From assembly GCF_014698845.1 (NCBI RefSeq), contig NZ_JACJTV010000012.1:62001-126000 (forward strand): a DNA stretch of 64,000 nucleotides, read 5' to 3'. The DNA comes from Coleofasciculus sp. FACHB-1120 (lineage in GTDB: Bacteria; Cyanobacteriota; Cyanobacteriia; Cyanobacteriales; FACHB-T130). How positions within the stretch are numbered: the stretch's first letter is position 1; every line of letters begins with the position of its first letter. Positions 1 through 10,851 of this stretch are shown here, in pieces. The notes beneath the pieces were generated by a model. The model saw only the letters and a list, made by a program, of their open reading frames with translations. It searched no databases and had not been told where the DNA came from. The translations under genes and the position numbers were made by a program.

Positions 1-3000
1 AACCCTTAGCAGCAGCAGGTAGTCAACTGAATGACTGGACGCTGCCAATTCCTTCCTTACCTCAGCTGTTGACAGGTGCTGGGGAAGTCGGAAACGCCAC
101 TAAAATGACCGTTGCGGCTGACGGCACAGTTCATTTAACAGGTTCCGGTACTGCAATACCCACAGATACAGGTACTGTAATTGCTTCTGGTTCCCTGAAT
201 ACCTCAAATACTGCCTCAGGACAAACCGGAGGCACTGTCCAAATTGTCGGCAATAAAGTGGGATTGGCGGGTGCCAATATTAACGCTTCCGGCACCCTCG
301 GCGGCGGCACAGTGAGAATTGGCGGCGATTATCAAGGGAAGGGAACGCTACCAAATGCATCTCGCACCTACGTCAGTAGCGACTCTCTGATTGCCGCAGA
401 TGCTCTCCTCAACGGCAACGGCGGTAAGGTAATTGTCTGGGCAGATGAGACAACCCGCTTCTACGGCAATATTACAGCTCGTGGCGGCACTCAAGGTGGA
501 AACGGTGGATTTGTCGAAGTTTCGGGTAAGGAGAATTTGCAATTTGCTGGAGTAGTGGATACTATGGCTCCTTTTGGTCAGGTGGGCACTCTCCTGCTTG
601 ACCCCAAAAATATTACTATCACCTCAACCGGAACCATTACTAAAACTACGGACATACTCAATAACAATGACTTCGATGAATCTCCAGCCGCTAATGTAAC
701 AATCACCGGAAGTGCCCTTTCATCGGCGATTAACTCAGCTAGCGTGATTTTGCAGGCAAATAATGACATTACGGTTGATGATAATGTCACGGGTACCAAG
801 GCTGGAAATGCACTGACCTTGCAGGCGGGTCGTTCTATTGGCATCAACGCTGGGAAGAAAATTACTTTAAATGGAGGCAACTTTAAGGCCACCATTAATG
901 ACCAACAAGCTATCCTCGCTAATCGAGATGCGGGTGCCGCTCAATTTAGTATGGGTACTGGCTCCCAAATCATCACCAAGGGCGGTTCTATAACTATTGA
1001 AAGTGGAACCGCAGCCGCCAGTGACAGTATTATTTCCCTGTCTGGTAGCCTTGACTCTTCTTCTATTACTAGCGACGGGGGAGCGATCGCGCTGACTGCC
1101 AGTGGCGACATAACTACCAATAGCTTAAACTCCAGTGCTTCTGTTACGGGTAATGGGGGTGAGATCACCCTCAAGAGTACGGGGGGAGCAATTAAGACAA
1201 ATGGAAGTTTGGATTCTAGCTCTACAATTGGCGGCGGAGGAGCGATCGCGCTGACTGCCAGTGGCAACATTGCGGTTAATAACATCAATTCCTCTGCTAT
1301 CACTGGTGCCGGGAAAGATATCATCCTCACTGGCAACGTGTTGCTGAATGACAATGTCACCTTCAAAACCACAGGGACTACTGGCAACGGTAACATCAAA
1401 ATCGCTGGCACACTGAATGGCATAGGTACAGCAGGCGGTCAAATGCTGAATCTGGAAGCTGGAACTGGTGGCAGCATTGAGTTCGGTGGTGCTGTGGGTA
1501 ACAGCAAGCCAATCGGCAACCTCACTGTCGTTAGTGCTAACAAGGTCACGCTCAACGGTAATGTCACCACAACCAGTAGCAGCAACATCAGCTTCTCCAG
1601 TCAGGTCAATATAAAAGGGGATGTGGCACTGACAGCCGATGAGATTAACTTTAACGGCGGCAATAATTCAGTTAGCGGAGTCGGCCAACTAACTCTCCAA
1701 CCGAAAACAACCACTCAAGCGATCGCCATCGGTGGTACTGGTACGGCAAATGTTTTGGATCTAACAGCGGCAGACTTGGCGGCATTGAAAGATGGCTTTA
1801 GTAAAATTACGATTGGGCGAAACGACGGGAGTGGAGCGATCGCAATTGATTCTGCTGGCGTCACCTTCCAAGACCCCGTGACTATCAAAGCTCCTTCAGG
1901 CTCAATTGCAGTGAATGGGAAGATTACAGGGTTAGATAACGCTTCAATCACGCTCGACGCTGCAACAACTACGCTGAAGCAAGACATCACCACTGCAAGC
2001 GGGGACATCACCTTTAATAAAGATGTCGTGCTTGGTGCAGATGTCTCGCTTTCTTCCAATGGGGGCAATATCACCTTTAAGAAGACCGTTAATGGGGACC
2101 AAAAGTTAACACTTGATGCTAGCAGTGCGGGTGCGATTCAGTTTAACGGAGTTGGCAACGAATCAAACCCGCTCAACAGCTTGATCGTTAGCGCCGCAGA
2201 TGTTGTCAACGTAACTGGTAACATCTACACTGTCAACGCTCTGACTTTTAACAGCAATGTAAACCTTAGTGGTAATACAGAGTTTAATGTCAAAACTGGT
2301 TCCCTGACCTTCTCTAAACTCCTGACCGCAGGCAGCCACGCACTGACTCTAACAGCGGATGAGATTAACTTAACCGGGGGAGCCGATTCAATAACTGGCA
2401 CCAATACCGTTGTACTTCAGCCAAAGACACCTAGCAAACAGATTGCGATTGGCGGGATGTCTGATAGCGAGACAGGATTGACACCCGTAACGGATATTTT
2501 GGATCTGACAGCGACAGACCTTAGTGTATTAAAAGATGGCTTTAGCTCCATCACTATCGGACGGAATAATGGCAAAGGCTCCATTAACGTCAATGCGATC
2601 GCCTTAAAAGACTCGCTCTCCGTCCGGTCTCCTGAAGGTGGCAACATTAACTTCCTTGGCACTGTCGATGGGGCGAATAATCTAACCATCAATGCTGGTA
2701 CTGGGACAACAACCTTCCAGGAAGGCGTCGGGTTAACAACCCCCCTGGGAAATGGAACTGGGTCTGCCATCACCCTCCTCTCTACCGGATCAACCACTTT
2801 TTCCAACCAGCTATTAACTAACTCCGGAATCAGTGCCACTGGCTCTGTGGAGTTCTCTGGCAATGTCAAGATTGCAGCCGGAGATACAGAGACTACCCTC
2901 AACGGCGACGTCACTCTGGATGGAGTAAGTTTTGAGGCCGGTCGTAACGTCACTTTTGGCAATCAGACGACCCATAAAATTACCCTAAAAAAAGGCCCAG

Positions 3001-6000
3001 TTTCCATTAGCACCACAGCCAACAACGGCAATCTGGAATTCAATGGGTTAGTTGATGGAGCGCAAAACCTGAGCTTAGCAACCAACGGTGCTGGAAGCAT
3101 CGCCTTCAAAACCGATGTGGGTAAGACTGCTGCAATTGGCATAGGCACCGGAGCCGCTATTGCTATTACCAGTAGTAAAACTACCTTTAACAGCACCCTC
3201 ACCGCTAACTCCGGTATTACGGCTACTGGCGATGTCATTTTCAAAAGCAATGTCAACCTAAACGATGGTGACACAGCCACCACCCTGAATGGCAACGTCA
3301 CCTTAGATGGTCTCACCTTTAGTGCCGAGGATGGCGTTGCCTTTGGAGATACCGCAACCGACAAAGTGACGCTTTCAGGTGGAGATGTCACTGTTGAGTC
3401 TATTAACAGCGCGATCGCTTTCAATAGCAAAATTGATGGAACGCAAGACCTGAAAGTAAATGCTGGGAGTGGCAACATTACCTTTAATAACGCTGTGGGC
3501 AGTAACACAGCACTGGGAAACCTAACTATTAACAGTGGCAATCTGTTGACAATTACCGCCGCCGCAGACATAAACTTGGCGGGAAAGTTTGTGCAGAATG
3601 GCGCGGGTAATGTTGTCACAGGTGGGGATATTACCGCTAGCAGCATTCAGTTTGACGGGGGCGTTGGCTTAACTGATAGCGTCTCTTTTAATACCAGTAG
3701 CAGTAATGGCGCGATCGCCTTCAACAGCACAATTGATGGCAAGCACAATCTCACCCTGAACGCAGGTAACGGCAGTCTTACCTTCAAGAATAACCTTGGC
3801 ACCGTTACCCCTTTAGGCAACCTGACGATTGACAGCGGCAATGTCAACGCCAGTGCTGCCATCAATGCCGCTAACCTCTCTCAAAAGGCTGGCAGCGGTA
3901 CTTACAGTGCGATAACTGCCAGCGATATTCAGCTAACTGGTAATATTTTTAACCTTAACGGTGCCATCGATACTACGGGTGGCGGTGCCACGATTACCAA
4001 CAGTGGTTTGTTGACAATTGCCCCTGCCGCAGGCATGACTCTAGCGGGAGCCTTCTTACAAAACGGTTCGGGTAAAGTTTCTACAGGTGGAAATATCACC
4101 GCTAGCGGCATTAAGTTTAACCAAGGCGTTAGCTTAAGTGAGGATGTCAATTTTGATACTAGCGCTAGTAATGGCGCGATCGCTTTCAACAGTACAGTTG
4201 ATGGTCAGAAAAATCTAACTGTGAACGCCGGTAGCGGTGACATCACCTTCAACAGCACTGTCAATACTGCTAGCCTAGCTACTCTTGGAGTTGGTGGGAC
4301 AACCAAGCTCAACGGCAACATGACCACTGCTAATAATCAAAGCTATGGGAATAATGTCCTGCTGACCGGCGATATCATCCTAAAAGGGGATGCAATAGAT
4401 TTTTTGGGCGGAACTGATTCGGTTGCTGGCACGGGAAATCTGACACTTCAGACAGCAACGGCGGGGAAAGCGATCGCAATTGGTTTCGATCAAGATGCTT
4501 CCCATCTAAATATCAACGATACTGACCTGGCTGCTTTACAAGACGGATTTAGCAGCATCACCATCGGGAATGCCAGCGGAAGCCAAAACATCATTGTAGA
4601 TTCTGCAACCTTCAAAGATGCTGTAACCATTCAAGCTGGCACAGGGACGCTGACGGTGCAGGGAACATCGCCGGGAATTACAAGTAATGCATCGATTAAT
4701 CTCATCGGCGGTGCAACGACTCTTAATTCAGGCATCAATACCACAGACGCAGGCAATCTCACCATTACCAACAGTGGTTTGCTGACAGTTGCTTCGGGTG
4801 CAGATATGACCTTAACCGGAGCCTTTGTGCAAAATGGTACGGGTAGCGTTTCCACCGCCGGGAATATCACCGCTAGCAGCATTCAATTTACCCAAGGCGT
4901 AAATCTTACAGGTTCTATCTCCCTAGAAACGGGTGCTGGAAATATTAGCTTTGGCAACACCTTGAATGGCAGTCACGGCTTAAGTTTGACTGCCGGTACT
5001 GGCAACATCAAATTTACAGATGCGGTCGGGGGTAGCAACAAACTCGGTTCTATAACCATTAACAGTGCCCAAAACGTGGAAGCAGCAGCAATCACAGCCA
5101 CCAGCATTACCCAAAGTGCAGGGAGTGGCACCACCACATTCAACAGCGCACTCCATACGAATAGCGCCAGCGGCATCAACTTAAACGGCAACAACTTTGT
5201 TTTCAAAAACCCAGTTACCACGACAAATAGTGGTGGCGTCAGTATCAACAATACTGGAACGCTGACAATTGAAGCTGCCGCAGATATGAACCTGGATGGA
5301 GCCTTCAGTCAAGGTGGGACGGGAGGAGTGATTACCGCTGGAGATATTACTACCACCAACGACACTATTAGCTTCAGCGGTGCAGTGAACCTAACCGGCG
5401 CAGTCTCTCTGAACACGGGTGCGGGAGTAGGTGATATCAGCTTCAGCAATACTGTCAATGGAACTCAGAACCTGAATCTAGCAGCAGGTACTGGCAACGT
5501 TATCTTTAATAATCCGGTGGGAAATAGCGCTGCACTCAGCAATTTGACCGTGAGTAATGCAGCATTGGTCGAATTTAAAAGCACTGCCAATCTGACAGGA
5601 AACCTCAATTTGACGGCTGCTGAAATTAACTTTGACGGGGGAGACAATACAATCATTGGCGGCGGTACCGTTCAGCTTCAGCCTGCAACACCCGATCAAG
5701 CGATCGCAATTGGCGGAGATGAAGGAACACCGGCGCTGGATATCACCCAAAAAGATATTAATGCCTTGGGTGGCTTTAAGCCGATCGTCATTGGTAGTGA
5801 CAGCGGAACTGGGACGATTGATGTCAATGCCGTCACCTTCGACGATCCAGTGAAAATTCAGTCTCCGAATGGCACGATTAACGTCAACGGGACAATTCAG
5901 GGAGTGGATGATGCGGCGATCGCTCTCAACGGTGCAACAACCAAATTGTGGGCAAACATTTCCACCCAGGGGCAAGACATTACCCTCGGTCAACTCGGCA

Positions 6001-9000
6001 AAACTGTGGAGCTTCAGACCGATATTGCCCTTACAAGCCTCGGTGGTAACATCATCTTTGAAGGCAATGTTAGCGCTCAATCTAATAGCCAGCAGGGACT
6101 GACGCTCAATCCGGGTGCGGGTCAAGCGATTTTTAAAGGGAACGTCGGTAGTCCGAATCTCCTGGAGTATTTGACTATCAATAATGACTTGGGTGTGGTA
6201 ATTATCGGTGGCGAAAATGCAACCTTAAAAGGCAACAGCGCCGATATATACCAGGAACTGACTGTCAACGCCAAGCAGACACTCTTATCAGGCATCATCA
6301 CGACTTTGGATGGCAACATCACTTTTAATGGTGATGTCACTCTGACGGATGATACTTTCCTGAATACAGGTTCCTTGGGTGCGGGTAACATTTCTTTCAA
6401 TGGTACTCTGGATAGCGAAAACGGCGAATATAACGACCTAAAGATGATCGCAGGTACCGGCAACATCTTCTTTGGGAAAACGGTGGGTGCGGGAGATGGT
6501 AAAGGCTTGGGCGCAATCTTAATCGAGAATGCTACCGATGTGACCGCCCTTTCGACAATTGTTGCAGACAGTCTGATGCAGTTATCTGGTAGCACTACGA
6601 CGCTGGCGGGTGACATGACGACAACTAAGCTCGCTGGTGTAAATATTACCGCTAATAATATTCAGGCGGGAGGCAGCCTCAACACCAATGGTGGCAAGGT
6701 TAATCTAAATGGGAACGGCGGAGTCAGCGCCAACAATATCACTTCCAAAGGTGGGGAAATTAGCCTCAATAGCACTCAAGGTGCGATCGCGAGTAATGGC
6801 ACTTTAGATTCATCCGGTGGCAAGGTTAATCTAACTGGCAATCAAGGTGTCACCGCTAGCAATATCACTTCCAAAGGTGGGGAAATTGCCCTCAATAGCA
6901 CTCAAGGTGCGATCGCTAGCAATGGCACTTTAGATTCATCCGGTGGCAAGGTTAATCTAACTGGCAATCAAGGTGTCACCGCTAGCAATATCACTTCCAA
7001 AGGTGGGGAAATTGCCCTCAATAGCGCTCAAGGTGCGATCGCTAGCAATGGCACTTTAGATTCATCCGGTGGCAAGGTTAATCTAACTGGCAATCAAGCT
7101 GTCACCGCTAGCAATATCACTTCCAAAGGTGGGGAAATTAGCCTCAATAGCACTCAAGGTGCGATCGCGAGTAATGGCACTTTAGATTCATCTGGTGGCA
7201 AGGTTAATCTAAATGGGAATGGCGGAGTCACCGCAGCCAATATTACTTCCAAAGGTGGGGAAATTGCCCTCAATAGCACTCAAGGTGCGATACAAACGGG
7301 AAGTTTGATATCCAAAGGCGATACAGATGCTGGGGTAATTACAGTTATCGCCAATGGCAGCATCACGACGCTGGATCTTGACGCAACAGCGACTAACGGT
7401 GCTGGAAATGCGATCGCGCTTACCAGCCAAAACGGAACCGTACAGACGGGAAATGTGAAAACTTCCGGTTCTCCCATCACCGTCTCTGCTCAAGACAACA
7501 TCACTGCTGCCAATATTGATTCTGCTTCCGAAAAAGGCAACGGCGGCGCGATCGCACTTACCAGCAAAAACGGAGCCATTACCGCTGCAAATGTGACCTC
7601 CAAAGGTACAACCGGCGGGGGTGCAGTCACCGTTGCGGCTCCTGATAGCATCACCACAGCAAATATTGACACCGCTTCTACCAATGGCACCGGCGGCGCG
7701 ATCGCACTTACCAGCAAAAACGGAGCCATTACCGCTGCAAATGTGACCGCCAAAGGTACAACCGGCGGGGGTGCAGTCACCGTTGCGGCTCCTGGTAGCA
7801 TCACCACAGCAAATATTGACACCTCTTCTACCAATGGCAACGGCGGCGCGATCGCTCTCCTAAGCGATGCAGCAGCCATTCAAAGCGGCAATTTGTTCTC
7901 CCAAGGAGCAACAGGCGGTGGAGACATTGAAGTTTCCGCTCAAGGCATTATCACTGCTGGAGTAATTGACTCTAGTTCCAGCTTCGGGAAAGGTGGTAAC
8001 GTCACCCTGGCGAATCCACTAATCGAACTCAACAAAACTCCGACAGATGACATTCAAGTAGTCTCCATCAATGCTCAAAGTGGAGGGAGCGCATTCGGAG
8101 GCATTGTTAAAATTACAACCGATCGGTTCTTCCGCGCTACAGGTACCTTCACCGATTCCAAAAATCCATTTGCAACCAGCATTTCTACAATGGGAGGCTC
8201 TGGAGACGGCGCGATTCTGATTTCTCACGGAGGCGGTTCCTCCTTTACTCCCTTTGTTGTAGGAGATGCTACCAAAAACGGTACGGCTGGCGCTCTCACC
8301 ACCGGAACTGGGTTCCTGAGTACGATTTTGCCATCAAAAGAATTTCCTGGTCCTTACCGCCAAGGCAATATTCAAATTATTCCCCGCCGTCCCGGAGACA
8401 ACCTGCTTCCCTACTTCGGCGCGATGCCCCTGACTACGCCTACTAGCGTATCTGACGTGACCATTGATACTACCAGCGACCTGGATAACACAATTACTTC
8501 CAAATTTGACCAACATCTGGGGCAAATGGGGAATATCACCAATCCGAAAGAAGCCGCCAACCTATTGAGCAAAATTGAGAAGCTGACGAGCATCAAATCA
8601 GCGTTTGTTTATGCAGTCTTTGCGCCCGATCAAGTTTCTAGTAGCCAGACTCAACTGAAGAAAGACGATGAGCGATTAGAGCTAATTCTGGTCACAGCAG
8701 AGGGAAAAAGCAAACGGGTGCGTGTAGCAGGGAGCAAGCGATCGCAAATCCTAAAAGTCGCTGGAAGCTTGCGGAACGCCATTACCAATAAAAATAAACT
8801 GAATGACGACTATCGTGCCCCCTCCGGACAACTCTATCAGTGGCTAATTGCACCCATCAAGGACGAGTTAGAAGCCCAAGGTATCGAGAATCTAGTCTTC
8901 ATTATGGATGCAGGCTTGCGATCGCTTCCTATCGCCGCCCTCCACGACGGTCAACAGTTTTTAGTGGAGAAATATAGCATCGGTCTCATGCCCAGCCTCA

Positions 9001-9707
9001 GCCTCACTGATACCCGTTACGCTAATATTAAAAACGCCAAAGTCCTGGCAATGGGTGCCGACCGCTTTACCAACAAAACGCAAACTCCATTGCCTGCTGT
9101 GCCGGTAGAATTGTCAATGATTACTTCTAAACTATGGCAAGGTAAATCCTTCCTCAACGAAGCTTTCACCTTGAAGAATTTAAAAGCACAACGCACTTCT
9201 ACACCCTACGAAATTATCCACCTCGCAACCCATGCAGAATTTAAGTCAGGGGCACTCGGCAACTCCTATATTCAGCTGTGGGACACCCAATTGAAATTGG
9301 ATCAAGTCCGTCAGTTGGGCTGGAATAAACCAGCAGTGGAATTATTAGTGCTGAGTGCCTGTCGTTCAGCACTAGGAAATGAAGAAGCGGAGTTGGGTTT
9401 TGCAGGGTTTGCCGTGCAAGCAGGTGTGAAGTCAGCACTGGCAAGTCTTTGGTACGTTAGCGATGAAGGCACCTTGGGGCTGATGACAGATTTCTACAAA
9501 GAATTGAAAAAAGCCCCTATTAAGGCGGAAGCTTTGCGACAGGCACAGCTAGCAATGTTGAAAGGAGAGGTACGACTAGAAGGGGGAAAACTGCATACTC
9601 CCGATGGCAATATGCCTCTACCTTCCTCTCTGGCATCAGTCGGAGATAAAGACCTCAAACATCCTTATTTCTGGTCAGCTTTCACAATGATTGGTAGTCC
9701 TTGGTAG
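1..9707 (+). CDS. Giant repetitive surface/secreted-type protein with C-terminal CHAT protease domain (5' end outside window)
   Basis: The frame is open from the first base, so the gene begins upstream; more than 3,200 residues are visible. Most of the protein is Gly/Asn/Thr/Ser-rich repeats of the type FNSTVDG-NLTVNAG-GDITF, expected to form a long beta-helix as in filamentous haemagglutinins. The last 350 or so residues form a CHAT domain: IIHLATHAEF holds the candidate catalytic His (codon at 9231) and VLSACRSALG the candidate Cys (codon at 9360), and the end HPYFWSAFTMIGSPW is typical of cyanobacterial CHAT proteins. CHAT domains are caspase-like cysteine proteases. In cyanobacteria such proteins usually start with a two-partner-secretion domain, which would lie upstream here; secretion is therefore inferred. 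The frame is intact to the stop. Two blocks of nearly identical tandem repeats (126 and 150 bp) lie within it. The substrate is unknown. Confidence 0.9.
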   Translation, partial: PLAAAGSQLNDWTLPIPSLPQLLTGAGEVGNATKMTVAADGTVHLTGSGTAIPTDTGTVIASGSLNTSNTASGQTGGTVQIVGNKVGLAGANINASGTLGGGTVRIGGDYQGKGTLPNASRTYVSSDSLIAADALLNGNGGKVIVWADETTRFYGNITARGGTQGGNGGFVEVSGKENLQFAGVVDTMAPFGQVGTLLLDPKNITITSTGTITKTTDILNNNDFDESPAANVTITGSALSSAINSASVILQANNDITVDDNVTGTKAGNALTLQAGRSIGINAGKKITLNGGNFKATINDQQAILANRDAGAAQFSMGTGSQIITKGGSITIESGTAAASDSIISLSGSLDSSSITSDGGAIALTASGDITTNSLNSSASVTGNGGEITLKSTGGAIKTNGSLDSSSTIGGGGAIALTASGNIAVNNINSSAITGAGKDIILTGNVLLNDNVTFKTTGTTGNGNIKIAGTLNGIGTAGGQMLNLEAGTGGSIEFGGAVGNSKPIGNLTVVSANKVTLNGNVTTTSSSNISFSSQVNIKGDVALTADEINFNGGNNSVSGVGQLTLQPKTTTQAIAIGGTGTANVLDLTAADLAALKDGFSKITIGRNDGSGAIAIDSAGVTFQDPVTIKAPSGSIAVNGKITGLDNASITLDAATTTLKQDITTASGDITFNKDVVLGADVSLSSNGGNITFKKTVNGDQKLTLDASSAGAIQFNGVGNESNPLNSLIVSAADVVNVTGNIYTVNALTFNSNVNLSGNTEFNVKTGSLTFSKLLTAGSHALTLTADEINLTGGADSITGTNTVVLQPKTPSKQIAIGGMSDSETGLTPVTDILDLTATDLSVLKDGFSSITIGRNNGKGSINVNAIALKDSLSVRSPEGGNINFLGTVDGANNLTINAGTGTTTFQEGVGLTTPLGNGTGSAITLLSTGSTTFSNQLLTNSGISATGSVEFSGNVKIAAGDTETTLNGDVTLDGVSFEAGRNVTFGNQTTHKITLKKGPVSISTTANNGNLEFNGLVDGAQNLSLATNGAGSIAFKTDVGKTAAIGIGTGAAIAITSSKTTFNSTLTANSGITATGDVIFKSNVNLNDGDTATTLNGNVTLDGLTFSAEDGVAFGDTATDKVTLSGGDVTVESINSAIAFNSKIDGTQDLKVNAGSGNITFNNAVGSNTALGNLTINSGNLLTITAAADINLAGKFVQNGAGNVVTGGDITASSIQFDGGVGLTDSVSFNTSSSNGAIAFNSTIDGKHNLTLNAGNGSLTFKNNLGTVTPLGNLTIDSGNVNASAAINAANLSQKAGSGTYSAITASDIQLTGNIFNLNGAIDTTGGGATITNSGLLTIAPAAGMTLAGAFLQNGSGKVSTGGNITASGIKFNQGVSLSEDVNFDTSASNGAIAFNSTVDGQKNLTVNAGSGDITFNSTVNTASLATLGVGGTTKLNGNMTTANNQSYGNNVLLTGDIILKGDAIDFLGGTDSVAGTGNLTLQTATAGKAIAIGFDQDASHLNINDTDLAALQDGFSSITIGNASGSQNIIVDSATFKDAVTIQAGTGTLTVQGTSPGITSNASINLIGGATTLNSGINTTDAGNLTITNSGLLTVASGADMTLTGAFVQNGTGSVSTAGNITASSIQFTQGVNLTGSISLETGAGNISFGNTLNGSHGLSLTAGTGNIKFTDAVGGSNKLGSITINSAQNVEAAAITATSITQSAGSGTTTFNSALHTNSASGINLNGNNFVFKNPVTTTNSGGVSINNTGTLTIEAAADMNLDGAFSQGGTGGVITAGDITTTNDTISFSGAVNLTGAVSLNTGAGVGDISFSNTVNGTQNLNLAAGTGNVIFNNPVGNSAALSNLTVSNAALVEFKSTANLTGNLNLTAAEINFDGGDNTIIGGGTVQLQPATPDQAIAIGGDEGTPALDITQKDINALGGFKPIVIGSDSGTGTIDVNAVTFDDPVKIQSPNGTINVNGTIQGVDDAAIALNGATTKLWANISTQGQDITLGQLGKTVELQTDIALTSLGGNIIFEGNVSAQSNSQQGLTLNPGAGQAIFKGNVGSPNLLEYLTINNDLGVVIIGGENATLKGNSADIYQELTVNAKQTLLSGIITTLDGNITFNGDVTLTDDTFLNTGSLGAGNISFNGTLDSENGEYNDLKMIAGTGNIFFGKTVGAGDGKGLGAILIENATDVTALSTIVADSLMQLSGSTTTLAGDMTTTKLAGVNITANNIQAGGSLNTNGGKVNLNGNGGVSANNITSKGGEISLNSTQGAIASNGTLDSSGGKVNLTGNQGVTASNITSKGGEIALNSTQGAIASNGTLDSSGGKVNLTGNQGVTASNITSKGGEIALNSAQGAIASNGTLDSSGGKVNLTGNQAVTASNITSKGGEISLNSTQGAIASNGTLDSSGGKVNLNGNGGVTAANITSKGGEIALNSTQGAIQTGSLISKGDTDAGVITVIANGSITTLDLDATATNGAGNAIALTSQNGTVQTGNVKTSGSPITVSAQDNITAANIDSASEKGNGGAIALTSKNGAITAANVTSKGTTGGGAVTVAAPDSITTANIDTASTNGTGGAIALTSKNGAITAANVTAKGTTGGGAVTVAAPGSITTANIDTSSTNGNGGAIALLSDAAAIQSGNLFSQGATGGGDIEVSAQGIITAGVIDSSSSFGKGGNVTLANPLIELNKTPTDDIQVVSINAQSGGSAFGGIVKITTDRFFRATGTFTDSKNPFATSISTMGGSGDGAILISHGGGSSFTPFVVGDATKNGTAGALTTGTGFLSTILPSKEFPGPYRQGNIQIIPRRPGDNLLPYFGAMPLTTPTSVSDVTIDTTSDLDNTITSKFDQHLGQMGNITNPKEAANLLSKIEKLTSIKSAFVYAVFAPDQVSSSQTQLKKDDERLELILVTAEGKSKRVRVAGSKRSQILKVAGSLRNAITNKNKLNDDYRAPSGQLYQWLIAPIKDELEAQGIENLVFIMDAGLRSLPIAALHDGQQFLVEKYSIGLMPSLSLTDTRYANIKNAKVLAMGADRFTNKTQTPLPAVPVELSMITSKLWQGKSFLNEAFTLKNLKAQRTSTPYEIIHLATHAEFKSGALGNSYIQLWDTQLKLDQVRQLGWNKPAVELLVLSACRSALGNEEAELGFAGFAVQAGVKSALASLWYVSDEGTLGLMTDFYKELKKAPIKAEALRQAQLAMLKGEVRLEGGKLHTPDGNMPLPSSLASVGDKDLKHPYFWSAFTMIGSPW
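6691..7290 (+). repeat. 126-bp in-frame tandem repeat, about 4.8 copies
   Basis: Copies begin at 6691, 6817, 6943, 7069 and 7195, exactly 126 bp (42 codons) apart. The 6817 and 6943 copies are almost identical at the base level. Each unit encodes GGKVNLTGNQGVTASNIT followed by SKGGEIALNSTQGAIASNG and TLDSS. The period is a multiple of three, so gain or loss of a unit keeps the frame. Near-identity implies recent expansion or gene conversion. Confidence 0.95.
7541..7860 (+). repeat. 150-bp in-frame tandem repeat, two full copies and part of a third
   Basis: The string CGGCGGCGCGATCGC, which contains a HIP1 site, recurs at 7541, 7691 and 7841, a period of 150 bp (50 codons). Each unit encodes GGAIALTSKNGAITAANVT, then KGTTGGGAVTVAAP and SITTANIDTAST. 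Copies differ at only a few bases. Confidence 0.9.
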
Positions 9708-9734
9708 AAAGTTAATGCCTGAATAACCCTTTGA

Positions 9735-10607
9735 CTACAAATACTTCTTCAACAGCAACTCCATTTTCTCCTTTGTTGCTGCCGGAATGTTCTCCAGCCG
9801 CGTGAGAATTGCATATTTTAAGGCAGAGTGGGCATCAGAAACTGGCGGATTTTCATTCAGACGCCGGACAGTTTCTTGAATCACCTTTTGAGCGTTGGTT
9901 GCATTGCGTTGCAGATTGGCAATGACCATTTCTACCGTTACGCTGTCGTGATCGGGGTGCCAACAATCGTAATCGGTCACTAATGCTAAGGTTGCATAAG
10001 CAATTTCTGCTTCTCTGGCTAACTTCGCCTCTGGTAAATTAGTCATGCCAATGATTGTGGCACCCCAACTGCGATAAAGATGCGATTCAGCTTTTGTAGA
10101 AAATGCGGGTCCTTCCATACAAACATAAGTACCACCGCGATGGAGCGTGACATCGGGTAAATCTAAAGATGCGATCGCATCTGCCACAACTCCAGCCAAT
10201 TGATTGCATACGGGATCGGCAAATGCAATATGAGCCACAACCCCTTCCCCAAAAAAGGTAGAAACTCGATGCTTGGTACGGTCAATAAATTGATCCGGCA
10301 CTACCATATCTAAAGGTTTCGCTTCTTCTTTGAGAGAACCCACCGCAGACGCAGAGATTAGATACTCGACGCCTAGCTGCTTCATGGCATAGATATTCGC
10401 TCGAAACGGCAACTCCGAAGGCAACAGCGTGTGATTGCGACCGTGACGTGCCAGGAAAGCTACCCGCGTTCCTTCCAAAGTTCCCAATATCACAGCATCA
10501 GAGGGTAAGCCAAAAGGCGTGGAGATTTGCATCTCTTCCACATCTTTGAGTGCCTCCATTTTGTAGAGACCACTGCCACCGATAATCCCAATCCGAGCCT
10601 GAGTCAT
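9735..10607 (-). CDS. mtnP: S-methyl-5'-thioadenosine phosphorylase
   Basis: Cleaves 5'-methylthioadenosine with phosphate to adenine and methylthioribose-1-phosphate, the first step of methionine salvage from polyamine or ethylene-type metabolism; cytosolic. The protein is 290 residues, normal for the family. It begins with the phosphate-binding GIIGGSGLY (residues 7-15), has the RHGRNH segment near residue 54 and the substrate-binding [12 protein letters not shown] near residue 165. It starts with ATG and is convergent with the CHAT gene, only 27 bp away. It stands alone here; no other salvage gene is adjacent. Assignment as MTA rather than inosine/guanosine phosphorylase rests on the overall MtnP-like sequence. 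Confidence 0.95.
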   Translation of the reverse strand: MTQARIGIIGGSGLYKMEALKDVEEMQISTPFGLPSDAVILGTLEGTRVAFLARHGRNHTLLPSELPFRANIYAMKQLGVEYLISASAVGSLKEEAKPLDMVVPDQFIDRTKHRVSTFFGEGVVAHIAFADPVCNQLAGVVADAIASLDLPDVTLHRGGTYVCMEGPAFSTKAESHLYRSWGATIIGMTNLPEAKLAREAEIAYATLALVTDYDCWHPDHDSVTVEMVIANLQRNATNAQKVIQETVRRLNENPPVSDAHSALKYAILTRLENIPAATKEKMELLLKKYL

Positions 10608-10851
10608 TTTTTTGCCTTCTTGTTACAATGCCACGCTATTTTACGGGATATTCGGGAGTGTTTGGATAGACAATCTGATTTGGAGCTGATTTGTCAATGA
10701 TGAGAATCACCAAATTATGAAGGAATTGTTACATTCTCTTGAAGAAGGCGATCGCGCACGCTTGTAAAGAAATATTACAATATCTTTATATGTCCCTAGA
10801 ATCTCTTTCAGCGAGATTCGCAGCATTATTACATAAAGTTGCTAGAAAACT

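Noticed and set aside
578-8596. Many long minus-strand open frames inside the giant CHAT gene
   Set aside because: They follow from the repetitive composition of the plus-strand gene; the translations are low-complexity and unlike any family.
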